From Trichodelitschia bisporula (Eukaryota > Ascomycota > Dothideomycetes > Phaeotrichales > Phaeotrichaceae), in contig ML996700.1 of assembly GCA_010356995.1 (NCBI GenBank), positions 186,001-250,000 on the forward strand: a DNA stretch of 64,000 nucleotides, written 5' to 3'. The notes beneath the pieces are model-generated. The model had not been told where the DNA came from and did no database searches. It saw only the letters and a list, made by a program, of their open reading frames with translations. Below, in pieces: positions 28,601 to 39,850 of the stretch. The translations under genes and the position numbers were made by a program. Positions within the stretch are counted from its first letter, which is position 1; every line of letters starts with the position of its first letter.

Positions 28601-29711
28601 GGGTCTGATATCGCATCGCATGTTCATGCCCGCCATCTTGAGGATTCCGACGCCCGAAATTAATACCGCCACTGACGCGACCTCGGTATCGGAGATGCAG
28701 TCCAAGGGGTGGGAAGCCTTCCTACAGCTGTTGGAAATCCTCTTTGCATATGCGGGAGAATTAGTCAAGCCGATGGACGTGCCTAGCATGTCTCGGACCT
28801 TTTACCGCGCGCTGCTGAGGGTCTTGCTTATTCTGCATCACGACTTTCCCGAATTCCTGGCTGATCACCATATGCAACTCTGCAACAGCATCCCCGCGCA
28901 CTGCGCTCAACTACGGAACCTAGTTGTCAGCGCGGTACCTAGCGCCATGCCGGAACTTCCAGATCCTTTTACTGTTGGCTTCAAGGTCGATCGTGTGGAG
29001 GATGTGCGGAAGAACCCAAACATTCGTGGGGATTTTGTCGGGTTGCTCAAAAAGGGTGGCATCTACGACACCGTCGAAGCCATTTTCGACGATGCCGAGC
29101 AGCCGGGAGACTTTGAGAAGCTGGCTCAGGCTCTTTCTCGCCCTCGGGGTGAGGAGTCATCTGATGGCTCCGCCGCAAGTAATGTTGATGACGCTCTCAT
29201 TCACGCCCTCGTTATCTATATCGGATCCACGGCGATTGCGGCTGCGGGTACCAAAGGGCCCACATTCAACAAGGCGGCGCCCCAGGCGAAGATGCTTCAT
29301 CAGCTCATGAAGGATCTCAAGGCCGGCGTTCGGTACCATTTCATCAGTGCCATAGCCAACCAACTCCGCTACCCAAACAGCCACACGCATTACTTCAGCT
29401 ACGCCCTCCTCGACATCTTTGGGTTTCCCAGTAATGACCCCCAGTCGCAGGAAGTGCAAGAACAGGTATCGCGTGTGCTGCTTGAGCGCCTCATCCTCCA
29501 CCGACCGCACCCTTGGGGTCTCCTCATCACAATTCTTGAACTCTACAAGAATTCAAACTACGACTTCTTCAAGCTGCCCTTTATCCAAGCGAACTCGGAG
29601 GTAAGAGCTTTTGACTTTGTCTCTCGTTACCTCGACGTATCTAATGCACTCTAGGTGGAGCGTCTTTTTGGAGCGCTGTTCAATAACATCCGCAGCCCGA
29701 GGCAGCCTTAG
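22682..29711 (+). CDS. NOT1: CCR4-NOT complex scaffold subunit Not1
   Basis: Four exons (22682-23275, 23323-23644, 23692-29600, 29655-29711) encode 2293 residues, the usual size for filamentous fungi. The first 170 residues are Ser/Pro/Gln-rich and disordered. The remainder is helical-repeat protein. It includes a conserved block near residue 1300 (HAINEIIFPVVERSVTIAA, AHSMVKALAGSLAMVTCREP) that corresponds to the CNOT1 DUF3819 region, and a C-terminal Not1 domain ending ILHRPHPWGLLITILEL, then VERLFGALFNNIRSPRQP. Not1 is the platform on which Caf1/Ccr4 deadenylases and Not2-Not5 assemble, and it acts in cytoplasmic mRNA decay and in transcription. Introns are 47, 47 and 54 nt. The last exon is only 19 codons including the stop. 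The start was chosen because stops lie in frame just upstream and the MSQQFSWG N-terminus resembles relatives. Confidence 0.96.
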
Positions 29712-30879
29712 GCTTGAAGACAACCCCGCGACGGTCAAGCATGATTCACCTTTGGCCGGTTTGCTTACGAGGGCCATGGTGTTCTTTCCGTTGGGTTACT
29801 CTGTTCTTTGCAAATAATACCCATGTAATTGCGTTAGTGAATACCTGGGGTTAAGGGTGGAGTCTCGGGGATGGCCAGCGGTTTCGGAGGCAGGGCGGGT
29901 GTGCTTTTCATATTTCCATCATCTCACCATTAATATTTCGCTGCGCATTCCTCACGGTTCACACGCAACGGGGTCTTCAGCGGAATGGTACTGGGGAGGG
30001 ACAACGGTCCTTTGGTCACGATTCGGGCTGGCAAAAAGCGGCGGCGTTCTCCTGGTGCAGCTTCTGCTCGTGTGGGGCTCCGTAAAACTGTAGCATTAGG
30101 CTCTTCGAGGCGGGGTTCGGCGCAATATGGGACGCTATGTACGATATGTACGGGTTATTTGTTCATGGCATTTTGTATGGTGTTCTGTTTTTGAGACCAT
30201 CTCAGCGGGCTTGGTGTATCATCTGTCGAGCCCGTGAGTTGATGCAGCGGTGAATGAAGTGGGGCGTCAGAAGCGCACCCGAACGTGGACGATGCTCATT
30301 CGTCCGCTTAGCACGACTCCTGAAGCCGGAACAAAAGCGTTCAGGAGCTACTAACATTATTAAGCTGCCTTAGCAAACGCATTTTGACCCACATCACCTC
30401 TCCTGTAGGCAAAGCAAGAATTGGGCGCGCGGACGTTAAGGGTACAGCGTGAAGCGGAGAAACGAGGTTGACGGACGACAGCCTTGTGAGGGTGACTAGG
30501 CATCCTATCAGAGTCGTCTACAGCGTACAAGGCTAATAATCCCCCACAGTCGGGCAACACGTGTATCTTGATATCGCTGGCAATTCTCCGTGTTATTTCT
30601 TCCCAGCAACAAGGCGCGGAGGCGCACGTGCATCCACGATAGAATAGCGGATGTGTTCTGCTGGCGGAGAGTCATCAGGCAGGTTCGCTCGCCGCATACA
30701 CCTTATTGCCGTATTCTCAAGGGCTTAAGCTTAACTCGACACTTATTTCGGCTTATGCTTCGAGAAGTCGTCTAGCTCCGAAGAGTCTGGATATTCAGCT
30801 CAATACTGGCACGCTTCTACCTGGTTTCCACTTCTCTACCCCGCCTCCCCACCCTCGAGACCTCCCCAACCCCGTAACC
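29712..30879 (+). other. Intergenic region downstream of NOT1
   Basis: About 1.2 kb without recognisable coding sequence. It should hold the NOT1 terminator and the promoter of the following gene. The reading frame of the next gene is open upstream to 30706, but that extension lacks conserved texture. Confidence 0.5.
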
Positions 30880-31911
30880 ATGTCCCCGCTCGGCATGCTG
30901 GTGCGCTCCGGCCTCTCCGTCCTCGCCAACGATCTTGCGACCGTGGCGTCGGGCTCGAAAAAGCCATCAGAGACGAAAATCGCCCGAGCCGTCCGCACGG
31001 GCATGATCGCTGTTGAGGTAGTCAAGACGGAAGCCACGAACCTGAAGGACAACATCAAGGCGATCCGCGATGCGTCGGGGGCAATCAAGCACGCGCTGCC
31101 GACGGTCAAAATCGTTGCGTCGCACGCCGTCTTCCTCGCCAACTTCAACGCCTTCATCGGCGCTGCGGGCGTCGTCGCCCAGTTCATCCAGGTGTACCAA
31201 GGCCAGCAGGTCATCACGGAGCTGCGCAACATCCGGCAGGAACTCGCAGTGCAGACGGCGCTGGATGCGCCGGAAAAGTTCGCCAAACAGGTGTACAAGT
31301 ACGTGGCCATGAAGGCGGCGGAGACGGCAGGCGCCCAGCCCCGCCACTTCTACTTCCTCTACCACCCCGACACCGACTGGCACCCTACCTTCTTCGAGCT
31401 AGTCGAGAACAAACCCCTACCGGATAGCTTCTACGGCATGTCGGAGAACCTGGACGCGCTGTGCGTGTGGATGCGCTTCGTACGCGTCATGCTGGCGAAG
31501 CAGCGCTCGTGGGGCCGCGAGGCCGTCTTCGTGCTTCTGGTGCCGGCGTATCGGCCCTTCCACATCCAGGAGCCGCTCGACTTTGCCGAAGTTCTCCATC
31601 CGCTCATCATACATGGCATGATACACAACAATGAGCCTTTCGTACGACTCAATCTGCCAAAGCAGCGCAAGGACTTGCTCGACGGCGTGGGCCTCTGGGA
31701 AAGGCCTCCTGGCCCTGGGGGACTGCTCCAACTCTTCCAGGCAAAACCGGCGCAGAAGGAATTGCGATTTTTGGGAGATGTCAGCGCAGAGGCGGATGAG
31801 ATTGCGGCGAATGGCTTTCGTAAGGTGCGGAGAACGAAGAAGAAGACCAAGGCGATTGAAGATGTCCCCAAGCTGGAGTTTGAGCGGGCACCGTCCGCAA
31901 AAAGACATTGA
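30880..31911 (+). CDS. Uncharacterised protein with central hydrophobic segment
   Basis: This is an intronless frame of 343 codons with normal amino-acid texture, so I consider it a real gene. I do not recognise the family. The N-terminal third is rich in Ala, Lys and Val and predicted helical. Residues about 88-110 (AVFLANFNAFIGAAGVVAQF) are hydrophobic enough for a membrane or amphipathic helix. A charged helix (ELRNIRQEL) follows, then a mixed alpha/beta segment with RHFYFLYHPDTDWHPTFFEL and AVFVLLVPAYRPF. The C-terminus is basic (RRTKKKTKAIED). I chose the Met at 30880 over the upstream in-frame start at 30706 because the intervening 58 residues look like untranslated leader (Leu/Ser/Pro-rich, no conservation). 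The gene is convergent with the Rds1-like gene. It may be a lineage-restricted fungal protein. Confidence 0.7.
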   Translation: MSPLGMLVRSGLSVLANDLATVASGSKKPSETKIARAVRTGMIAVEVVKTEATNLKDNIKAIRDASGAIKHALPTVKIVASHAVFLANFNAFIGAAGVVAQFIQVYQGQQVITELRNIRQELAVQTALDAPEKFAKQVYKYVAMKAAETAGAQPRHFYFLYHPDTDWHPTFFELVENKPLPDSFYGMSENLDALCVWMRFVRVMLAKQRSWGREAVFVLLVPAYRPFHIQEPLDFAEVLHPLIIHGMIHNNEPFVRLNLPKQRKDLLDGVGLWERPPGPGGLLQLFQAKPAQKELRFLGDVSAEADEIAANGFRKVRRTKKKTKAIEDVPKLEFERAPSAKRH

Positions 31912-32307
31912 GATTTTGGACAGGTGGTCTGGCTCCTGGCTCATAGGGCCAAGCATGGGATATAAGCGGCGGAAATTGTAACTGTATATAGGATGGCAGA
32001 TTCCGGGCATATCTGGTGATTTTGGCGTTTGGAGACTTCACGGAGTTAAGGTAGATCACTCCAAGGCATGGATGAGAGGCTCGATGAACCTCGGTATGAG
32101 AACAAACCAACCGACAGCCAGCACCCTTTGCAAGATAGTGAAGAAGCATTATGAAAACAGTTATTATTAGAGAAGCTCATGGTCATAACCACCCATTACA
32201 CCATCCATTCCATGCATGAATCATGACTCGTGCCCTCCAGTACTCCTTCCTCCACTCCTTTTCCTTTCCGACAATTATGTACATTAGAATATACTGTGCT
32301 CAATGAT

Positions 32308-33845
32308 CTAACCAGCCTGGTACATGCCCAGAGCGCGCACATGAGGGTTGATAATAGACAGGTTGAACGGCGTGAGAAAAAGATCCGAATCCGTCAACGC
32401 AACAAACATGGTACCATTAACAGCTGGATCGCCTTCATAGACTTCGGCGCCGGGTTGGGTGGTCCATCCTTCATTCTTGCCGGTCACCGTGAGAGGGGTG
32501 TAGGTGAGGTTAAGCTGCGAGACCCAAGCCGCAAACTTGGGCTCACCGGCCTCCGTCGACGTCACGTAGCTGTTGTTCGGGCCAACCTTCTGGCCAGGAT
32601 CGTCCCATGAAAAGAAGATACGTTTGCCGGGGAAGGAGAGGGGCTCAGAGCGGTTACGAGAAATGGCGGGACCGCAGCTGTATCCGGTAACGTTGACGTG
32701 CACGCAGCTCTCCTCTTCGGGGATATCGGCCTTCGACGGGTCAATGGGGCGGCTACCGACTACCTCGTTCATCTTGGTGTCGTTGGGTGAGAAACGGTTG
32801 GGATTAGGCTGGTTGAGGATGTGCAGCGCTGGGAAGTTCTGCCATGCCAGACGAGTGGTGTTCTCGGGACAGGAAGAGATGTAAGGCGCCAGGTAGGTCC
32901 ATGCCCAGGATTGCGGGATGCCGGTCTCGAACCACACAGGGTAAGGGTGCAGACCCAGCATTTGGCGGAACGTCATCTGCTGGCGCGCCTCAGTCGCAAT
33001 AGATTGGGCGAGCAGCTGCCCCACTTCGCGGCTGTCAAGGTGGTTGATGAAACCCCAGACGCCCGATTCACCGAAGCGAGTGAGCTTCTGGTTGAAATCG
33101 ATGAATTCCCGCACATTGGTGAAGGGGTAGTCGTAAGTGCACTGAGGGGGTGCAGCCTCGCCAAGCATGTTGCTAAGCAGCGTTGCGTGCCCACTCTCCT
33201 GCTGGGCCATGAAGGCAATTACAGCACGATCTTCAGCAGTGAGACCGGCGTCGAGGAAGTCCTGGGCTGAGAAGACGGCAAGACCATTGTTGAACAGGTC
33301 AAGTTCAATCCATTCCTGGTAGAGACCAAGAGCAATAGACTCGAAGTCGAAGTCACTGTTCACCATGTATCGAGGCTGAGTGCCATTGGTTCCCAAGCCG
33401 CCTGTGCATGTTAGCGCCATCCCATAATCACTGTCATGAACGTACCGAATGGGACATAGGGTGCGGGCTGCGCGTGCTGGAGCAACCCATTGGGGTTGTA
33501 GTAAGTCGCAGTTGGGTTTGGCGGCAGTGCGGGAATGGTTGACCCCGTCACCGTGTTGGAGACAGCGCCAGTGGTGGTCGGCGTACCAGAGTAAGGTCCA
33601 TGGCTCGTCGCCCCAGTCACATCACTGCTGCGCCGCGGAGGGCCCGGGACGATAGGTGTCGGATCGGCTGGTACCTGAGAGTCAGGACCGAAGGTGGTCG
33701 CGATCTTGCCCAGCGGTGAAGGCGTCTGGGCGAAAGTAGCATCGGCGTTTGTATAACCAGCGACTTGACGCTCCTGGAGCGGAGCCGGGGCTGCCAGGGC
33801 GATGCCGGTGAGACACGCTGAGAGGAGGACCTGTTTGGCGAGCAT
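32308..33845 (-). CDS. rds1: Rds1-like secreted protein with ferritin-like domain
   Basis: Two exons (33845-33446, 33401-32308; 44-nt intron) encode 497 residues. The first 18 or so residues form a signal peptide (LLSACLTGIALAAPAP). A Thr/Pro-rich linker of about 110 residues follows. From about residue 135 a ferritin-like four-helix domain is visible through paired acidic/His helices: FESIALGLYQEWIELDLFN, AFMAQQESGHATLLSNML and IATEARQQMTFRQML. The C-terminal half is beta-rich with several N-glycosylation sequons. The family is named after fission yeast rds1, a stress-response gene induced by glucose, ammonium, phosphate or carbon dioxide starvation. Its biochemical role is unknown. The EXXH residues suggest metal binding (inference). 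Confidence 0.88.
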
Positions 33846-35376
33846 GATCGGATGGGGACGAGGAAGGTAGTGCTCTGAGAAGCGATAAAGGGTGGGGAAG
33901 ACGAGAAGAAATACTTCGAAGGCTCGAGAGAGATAAGCAAGGCTATGATGGTGTGTCTACGCAAGAGCCGCGCAACCGCTCGCCGGGCGTAGAGACCATG
34001 ACTTCATCGCACGCTTACGCGGCGCTCGGACGGAGTGGGGAAATGGGATTTGGCGTGGCAAAGTAAATTTTGATGGGAATTCATGAATACCCACCGGCTG
34101 GAATAAGGCGGGAATGACGCGGTCTCCACACGGGTGCACGGGAAGCGAACGTGGTGACCTGACACGGGAGGATCCACCAAACCCGAGTGGGCGTGGAGGG
34201 GGATATATTTTCCAGGATGTGGTCGGCAACTGATGGAGACATCGCGAAGTCATGTTTGGCCGGGAGTCGATTTCGATACTCTGGGGCGCTTTGAAAGCGG
34301 CACATGTTTTGATGAATGGAAATAATCTGCTCCAATGCCGTAAGACTTGACTGGTTTGCGACCTACGGCATGAAGAGGTTAACAGTATATTGAAGCAGAG
34401 TTGAAGTATTTGGCAACTTTCTTGTTCTCTTCCCCGCATGTGCGGTCCGGAGTACCATGTGGGTTTCTCGCTCATTTCCCAATCCAGGGCAAGCATACTT
34501 CATTCTGACGTCGTGATTCGGGAAACCCTTGGACGTCCGCGACGTGGGGCGGCACTATGCGAGCCGCGATGCTAGGATGGGGTGGATGGTTCTCATACGA
34601 GGTAAGTCAGTAAAAAATAAAGACGGCGATTGCCAGGTTTCCACCGATCGACATAGCTGTAGAGTCGGAGTAAATTCCACTCTGCGGATCGCAGAAGGTC
34701 GATCACATCGACGACCGACAGCTGCTTGACGAAACCAAACTCCGGGATATGAAGTCGGCATACATCCGTACTGTCATCACACCAAAGAGCACTTGTGCGG
34801 TTTGAGGGGTGAATAAGTGCGATTGTGGTTGGTGAGAGCCGAAAGACATGACGCCGAGGACCTGTGCCTTGCCATCCCCGGGACACCCGGCGATCATTGA
34901 GGATTCGGATCCGAACCCCTCCGTCTTGGCATCTTAATATCACTCTTGTGAGGCATCACGGCATCAAGTGGCTGAGCTCCTAAGGCAGTTATCGATAAAA
35001 GTATCATCCGCGATAATCGTCGAAGTGGTGCTCCATGCATCGCCTCTATCCCCTGCCACAAGCTGCATCCACCTACAATATACTATGTACGGTACGCCCA
35101 TAGTAATTTCGTAGACGTACCCGTAACCTTACAGTACGATAGCAACCGAGATCATAGAGCTTAAGATGTGTGCCGGGGTGTACTGGCGTAAGATAGTCGA
35201 AAGGCGGGACACGCCATCCTAACCCAACTTCAGCCTCCCAACTTCAACCAGTCAGTACCCTTCACTCCACAGCTCGTATCCAGGTACTGGCTCGCGATCC
35301 AGATCACTTCGTGCACGCGTACTTAGAGAAGCTGACTCTGCAAATAGATACTAGCAGTTCGCCAACTTCCTCAACC
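33846..35376. other. Divergent intergenic region between the Rds1-like and Ara2-type genes
   Basis: The 1.5 kb region should hold both promoters. I see no coding sequence. A perfect 12-bp palindrome TTCGGATCCGAA lies at 34904-34915, and an inverted repeat ACTATG...CATAGT around GTACGGTAC lies at 35082-35104. Confidence 0.55.
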
Positions 35377-36492
35377 ATGGCGCCAGTAAAACCCCACCCT
35401 CCGCTCCGTACTGTCATGCCCCCACTCATCTTCGGCACCGCAACCTTCAACAATCTTTATAACCGCGATCCCAATGAGCTTGGTACCACGCCAATCGTTC
35501 ATCGTGCCCTGGCTCTCGGTGTTCGCGCCTTCGACACCTCGCCATATTACGGCCCGTCCGAGACACTCCTCGGCGAAGCGCTGGTCACCGGCCCCGTTCC
35601 GCGTTCGGAGTACTTCATCGTCACCAAAGCAGGCCGCATCGCATCTGATGTCTTCGACTACTCGCCCGCCGCAATCCGCGCTTCGGTCCTGCGGTCCTGC
35701 GAGCGCCTGGATACTCCATACCTCGATCTGGTCTACTGCCACGATGTGGAATTCGTGTCGCCTGACGAGGTGCTCGAGGCCGTGCGCGAGCTGCGTCGTC
35801 TCCGTGACGAGGGCTATGTGCACTACGTTGGCATATCAGGCTACCCGCTGGGCGTGCTGTGCGAGCTAGCGGAGCGAGTGCGTGACGAGACGGACGAACC
35901 CCTCGATGCGGTCATGTCGTATGCGCACTATACGCTACAGAACAGGCGATTAGCTAGTGAAGGTCTACCGCGGTTGTTGAAGGCGGGTGTTCAGGTTGTA
36001 CCTAATGCTTCGGTACTAGGCATGGGGCTTTTACGCGGGAACGGGGTGCCGGTTGGCGCGAGAGGGGACTGGCATCCTGCGCCGCAGGAGCTAAGAGAGG
36101 CGGTTGCGAGGGCAGCTGGATTTTGTGCTGAGTATGGAGAGCGGCTGGAGGAGGTTTCGGTGCGGTGGGCACTGGAAAAGTGGTTGATGGAGGGAGGTGT
36201 GATGGGTGTTAACCCGGAGGGGCGGGGATTGCTAGGTGTCAGCGTCATGGGCGTGAGTGCGATCAAGGAACTCGAGGAGACGATGGCGGTGTGGAATAGT
36301 ATCTTGGATGGGTTGGCGAACAGAGAAGGCCGGTGGTCAGGAGCCGAGACTCTGAGCGCGTTGAAGCGGGAGGCGACAGGCTTGCTCGCCGAGGAGGTGA
36401 GGAATATTCTTGGGGAATGGGTGGATTACTCATGGCCCAGCCCACCGGAGGGTACTATCGTCCAGAAGTCTCAAGACGGCGAGGTGAGGTAG
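35377..36492 (+). CDS. ARA2: Aldo/keto reductase, D-arabinose 1-dehydrogenase (Ara2) type
   Basis: This is a single exon of 371 codons. The aldo/keto reductase tetrad is visible: Asp53 and Tyr58 in FDTSPYYGPSE, Lys84 in FIVTKAGR, and His122 in LVYCHDVEF. The N-terminal PPLIFGTATFNNLYN and the conserved YGPSETLLGEAL match the L-galactose/D-arabinose dehydrogenase branch. In yeast Ara2 oxidises D-arabinose with NAD to the lactone that feeds D-erythroascorbate, a fungal antioxidant. The Met at 35377 is preferred over one 22 codons upstream because the family starts close to the first beta strand and the upstream stretch (Ser/Thr-rich) reads like leader. The substrate cannot be settled from sequence alone. 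Confidence 0.9.
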   Translation: MAPVKPHPPLRTVMPPLIFGTATFNNLYNRDPNELGTTPIVHRALALGVRAFDTSPYYGPSETLLGEALVTGPVPRSEYFIVTKAGRIASDVFDYSPAAIRASVLRSCERLDTPYLDLVYCHDVEFVSPDEVLEAVRELRRLRDEGYVHYVGISGYPLGVLCELAERVRDETDEPLDAVMSYAHYTLQNRRLASEGLPRLLKAGVQVVPNASVLGMGLLRGNGVPVGARGDWHPAPQELREAVARAAGFCAEYGERLEEVSVRWALEKWLMEGGVMGVNPEGRGLLGVSVMGVSAIKELEETMAVWNSILDGLANREGRWSGAETLSALKREATGLLAEEVRNILGEWVDYSWPSPPEGTIVQKSQDGEVR

Positions 36493-37454
36493 CCCCATTC
36501 ACATGCACTGGAGCGTGTGGTACGTACCCTTCATATGAACTTTTAGGCAAAACAGTTTCTAGATTAGCGACGCTGCCGGGGCTTTACCTGCTATACCGCC
36601 TATACCACCTATATGGATTCCAAGTATTCCAAGGAACATCGATGAGCTTCCATCGGACCGGTTTCGGTAAGTGCAAATCGAGTGCCTGCCGAGTCTCAGT
36701 TTTACACGATGCTCGCGCGTTCGGTGTCGTCCTCCAGACCGGCCGGTATTGTCTCCACACTATGGTCTTGCATAAACCGCGCCGCCTGCTATGCCCTTAT
36801 AAGCCCTATCACGCACAAACAGAAGGCTTGTTTCTTACCAGAAACTCGGTTGGCCACCAAAACGTGCCCCATTAAGCACTGACAAGCTAAGTATGTATCC
36901 TTGTGCCAGTGTTTCACGCCACGTCTTGCGAGCCTGGCTAGTGTCGGGCTATATGGTGGTCTGTTCGCACATGCGATTGCTAGCGGGGGCGAATTGGATG
37001 GGCATTTGAGATGGCAAGGTTATGCGAAACAAGAAGCTTGAACTCTGAAGATGCGGGAGTTTGGCCGCCTTCACTGGCCTTGCGTTCCGTGGCAGCCACC
37101 ATTTCATGGTGCTCAGCGTATTCGAGCGGGTATAAGAGCCGGAAAAGGCATATGGAGTAACGTAGAGTGTAACTCCTAATGATTCGCCAGGTCCACCGAT
37201 ACGTAAGGAGGTACATGTCTCCACGAATTCGGATCAAAGAAGTGCTCTTGTTCGTCCATGCGGGTGTCGACTTTGATAGCCGCCCCATAGAAACCCTATT
37301 CCACAACGCCGCCAATATCCCGATCGTACAAGGCTCCTCTTGAAACATCCCAAACGCCTCAGAGGACAAGTCCAAAGACATGATGCGCGCTAAATCCCCA
37401 GTTCAAGCCCACCCAGCAATCCCCAAAAATGTACAGCGCTCCCAATCCCTTCAG
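36493..37454. other. Convergent intergenic region with a protein-like relic
   Basis: The region lies between the 3' ends of the Ara2-type and membrane-glycoprotein genes. Most of it shows nothing. The minus strand at 37176-37353 carries a stretch that reads like real protein and is listed separately. Confidence 0.5.
37176..37353 (-). pseudogene. Protein-like fragment, possible gene relic
   Basis: In one minus-strand frame the text reads GVWDVSRGALYDRDIGGVVE, then a TAG at 37296-37298, then GFYGAAIKVDTRM and DEQEHFFDPNSWRHVPPYV, ending at a TAG at 37176-37178. The mix of charged, aromatic and Gly residues is far more protein-like than the surrounding frames. A TGA closes the frame just upstream. 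No start codon or convincing intron connects it to anything; a 35-nt GT-AG segment spanning the internal stop is possible but shorter than any other intron here. I do not recognise the family. It could be the tail of a broken gene or an unannotated 3' exon. Confidence 0.35.
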
Positions 37455-39850
37455 TTACTCAGAACGCATCGGTGTAACCCAAACACAGTGACAACTCTTC
37501 GCCGGATCGTCTCGCCGCTGCACTCTCCTCCAATCCCAGTCCCCAACCCCTCGCTCCGCCCAACGTCTGGATGGCTTCTTCGGGTATGCCTTCGCAAAGT
37601 CGCTTGGGCTTGGATCCGATTCGTTCAAGTAGACCCGTATGTAGTTTCCGTCGTCATCCAACATGGGTGTGATGTTGCCGTCCATCTGCACGCTCATCTT
37701 CTGGCAATAGGGCTGAACTGCCGGGTTGGGTATACGGCGCTCCTCCACCTTCACGATGTAGGGAAAGTGCTCGGTTGGCACTGGAGGAGGAGGCTTCTTC
37801 GTCGTGGTTGCAAAGCGCTCCTTCAAATGCGGGGTGTAGGTCGGTGCTGCTGTTGTTGACGTGCTCTTCTGTACGCTTGAAGGGGTAGGGGTCGAAGGAG
37901 ACATCCCCTGCGTTGGTTGCGCCATGGTCGCACTTGCTGAAGGCGACGACGGTGGTGATGATACCGGAGCAGGGGCCGTAGCATTTTGACCCAGGTATAT
38001 GAATCCCTCGATGAAAGTTTGATTCCAGAAACAGTACCAGGGTTGCTCACCCTCGCGCAACAGCTGTACACGTCGGTGGTAGCCCTGAGCATCCTTGGGC
38101 ACTGTGGGAAGCGGCGGCGGTGGAGGCGGATACACCGGATAGTCTCGCTCATGAGGTGGAGGGGGTGGAGGAGAATACGAGTTATCGTACTCACGGTGCG
38201 CTCGCTTCTCCTTTCTGCTAGGCCCGCCAACAAAGTAGTTGTGATCCAAGATGACGAGCTTGTCGTACACTGTCTGGAAGTGCAGTGCAGGTCCCCGAGT
38301 GGGCTCGTCAAGATCCGTGACCCAAATCAGCTTTTGCTTGGGCTGAACGCGAGGCGGCTGTGCCCCGTATGGAGGGATGTCGTTGAGGAAGGGCTGGGGC
38401 CAGATTTTGGCAATTGAATAGCCGCCTGGGGGCGTTGAGATTTCGAGGTTGAGCGCCGGAGCCGCGACATCGCACCCCCACGCCTTCATTTGGTTTGGCA
38501 CCACCAGGCAGGCCTGCTGTTCTTCCTGTGCGGGACCAAGTGGAAGCCAAAAGTCGCCTGTCGGAACCGGCGGCATTCCTGACGGCGCGGGAATTTGCGA
38601 AGCATCGAACATAGTGTTAGTGCTCGTTACTGTCACTGTTGCCGGTCTGGAACTGTCAGGGTCTGCACGGGTAATGAGAACTTCGATACTCACTTGTCCG
38701 ACCGCTCCTGGCTTAACATCCCACCAACAACTCCACCCAAGATGATGCCGATGAAAACAATGACAGCGATTATGGCGACAATAACCCATACGGGTAACCG
38801 GCCACCGCACACTCTCGTCATTTGCTTTTCTTTCCATGTCTTCTCCTTCCACGGTTTCTTCTCAGAAAGTGAAGATCCAGAGCTTGTGACCTGTGCTGCT
38901 GGCGCCTCTACCTCCAAGCTCTGCACTTCTCTTTGTGGTGAGATTTGTTGTGCTGATAGGAGATTGTCGTGTGAATGAATGGTTGCCGGAGGGGAAACCG
39001 GGATCGAGAGCGGTGTGATGATCGGTAAAGGTCCCTTTTCCCCCTCCTCTGGATATTGAGAGTAAGGTGGTAGCTGTTCAGTGTGTCCGTCTGGTCCCAA
39101 TATGTCCTGCTCTTCACCATCTGGTCCTATCCGTCGACGAAATGCCACAACTCTTCCTGGAAAGCCAACAGGTACCCCTGCACCACGTATTGCTGCACCT
39201 TCTCCGTCGTCTTCGGGAAAGGAGTTTTGTTGGTATAATCGGTAGGGATGTTGCGGTCCAGCTGATGAGAAGGCATTGGGCATCTGTCGAGTAGAAGTCG
39301 TCGACACACTGGACGGCCTAGGGACGCCCGACTGAGGGTACATGTGGTATGGATGGCTAGGGCCAGAGCTGGCGGGAAACGGGCTCTGCGAGCGGTTAAG
39401 AGTTGCGAAGGAGGCCAAACTACTTGGACGGCCAAATCCGAAATGAAACCCATCGCCAATCGACGTCCTACCAGCACCCGACACCGACGCGTCATTCATG
39501 AACTCCGCCGAATTCCTCGCTTCCCTCGATGACTTGGCCATGCTATTTCGCGACGCGCTTCCCGCGTGCAGTGTGCTCCCATCCCCAACAGACCATCCTC
39601 CCGAAGTCGAGAAGGACTTGCGCACTGAAGAAGCGGCCGTCATACTCCGCGGGCGCGTTATGCGAGGCGGCGTCTCGGGGTTGCTGGTGGTCAGCGTGGA
39701 GCGGAACGACGAGTGACGGCGCGGTGAGCCGCTTGTCGCACTCGAGCTGCTGCTGCTGGCTCCATCCTCCAGCGCATAGCGATCGTCAAAGATGTCGGAG
39801 TTGCTCGTGGGAGGACGCGTTTCGCTCTGTGGTCGAGGACGCCGGTCCAT
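37455..39850 (-). CDS. Uncharacterised single-pass membrane glycoprotein
   Basis: Two exons (39850-38694, 38652-37455; 41-nt intron with GTGAGT donor) encode 784 residues. Residues 1-350 are Ser/Pro/Arg-rich, disordered and probably cytosolic, ending in a basic stretch (KKPWKEKTWKEKQMTR). One transmembrane helix spans about residues 354-377 (VWVIVAIIAVIVFIGIILGG). The second exon encodes a 400-residue extracellular part with N-glycosylation sequons (NQTF, NATA, NESD), six or more cysteines, and proline runs (SPPPPPPHERDYP, YPPPPPPLP). The basic side facing the cytosol supports type III/Nin-Cout topology. The architecture resembles fungal plasma-membrane proteins of unknown function; a sensor or wall-contact role is speculation. 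The intron falls directly after the membrane segment, so exons match topological halves. Confidence 0.8.

Noticed and set aside
30706-30879. N-terminal extension of the orphan protein
   Set aside because: In-frame but lacks conserved texture, and the Met at 30880 has a better context.
34900-34925. B-box-like GGTTCGGATCC on the minus strand, possible tRNA
   Set aside because: No A box or acceptor stem at tRNA spacing. The match comes from the palindrome TTCGGATCCGAA.
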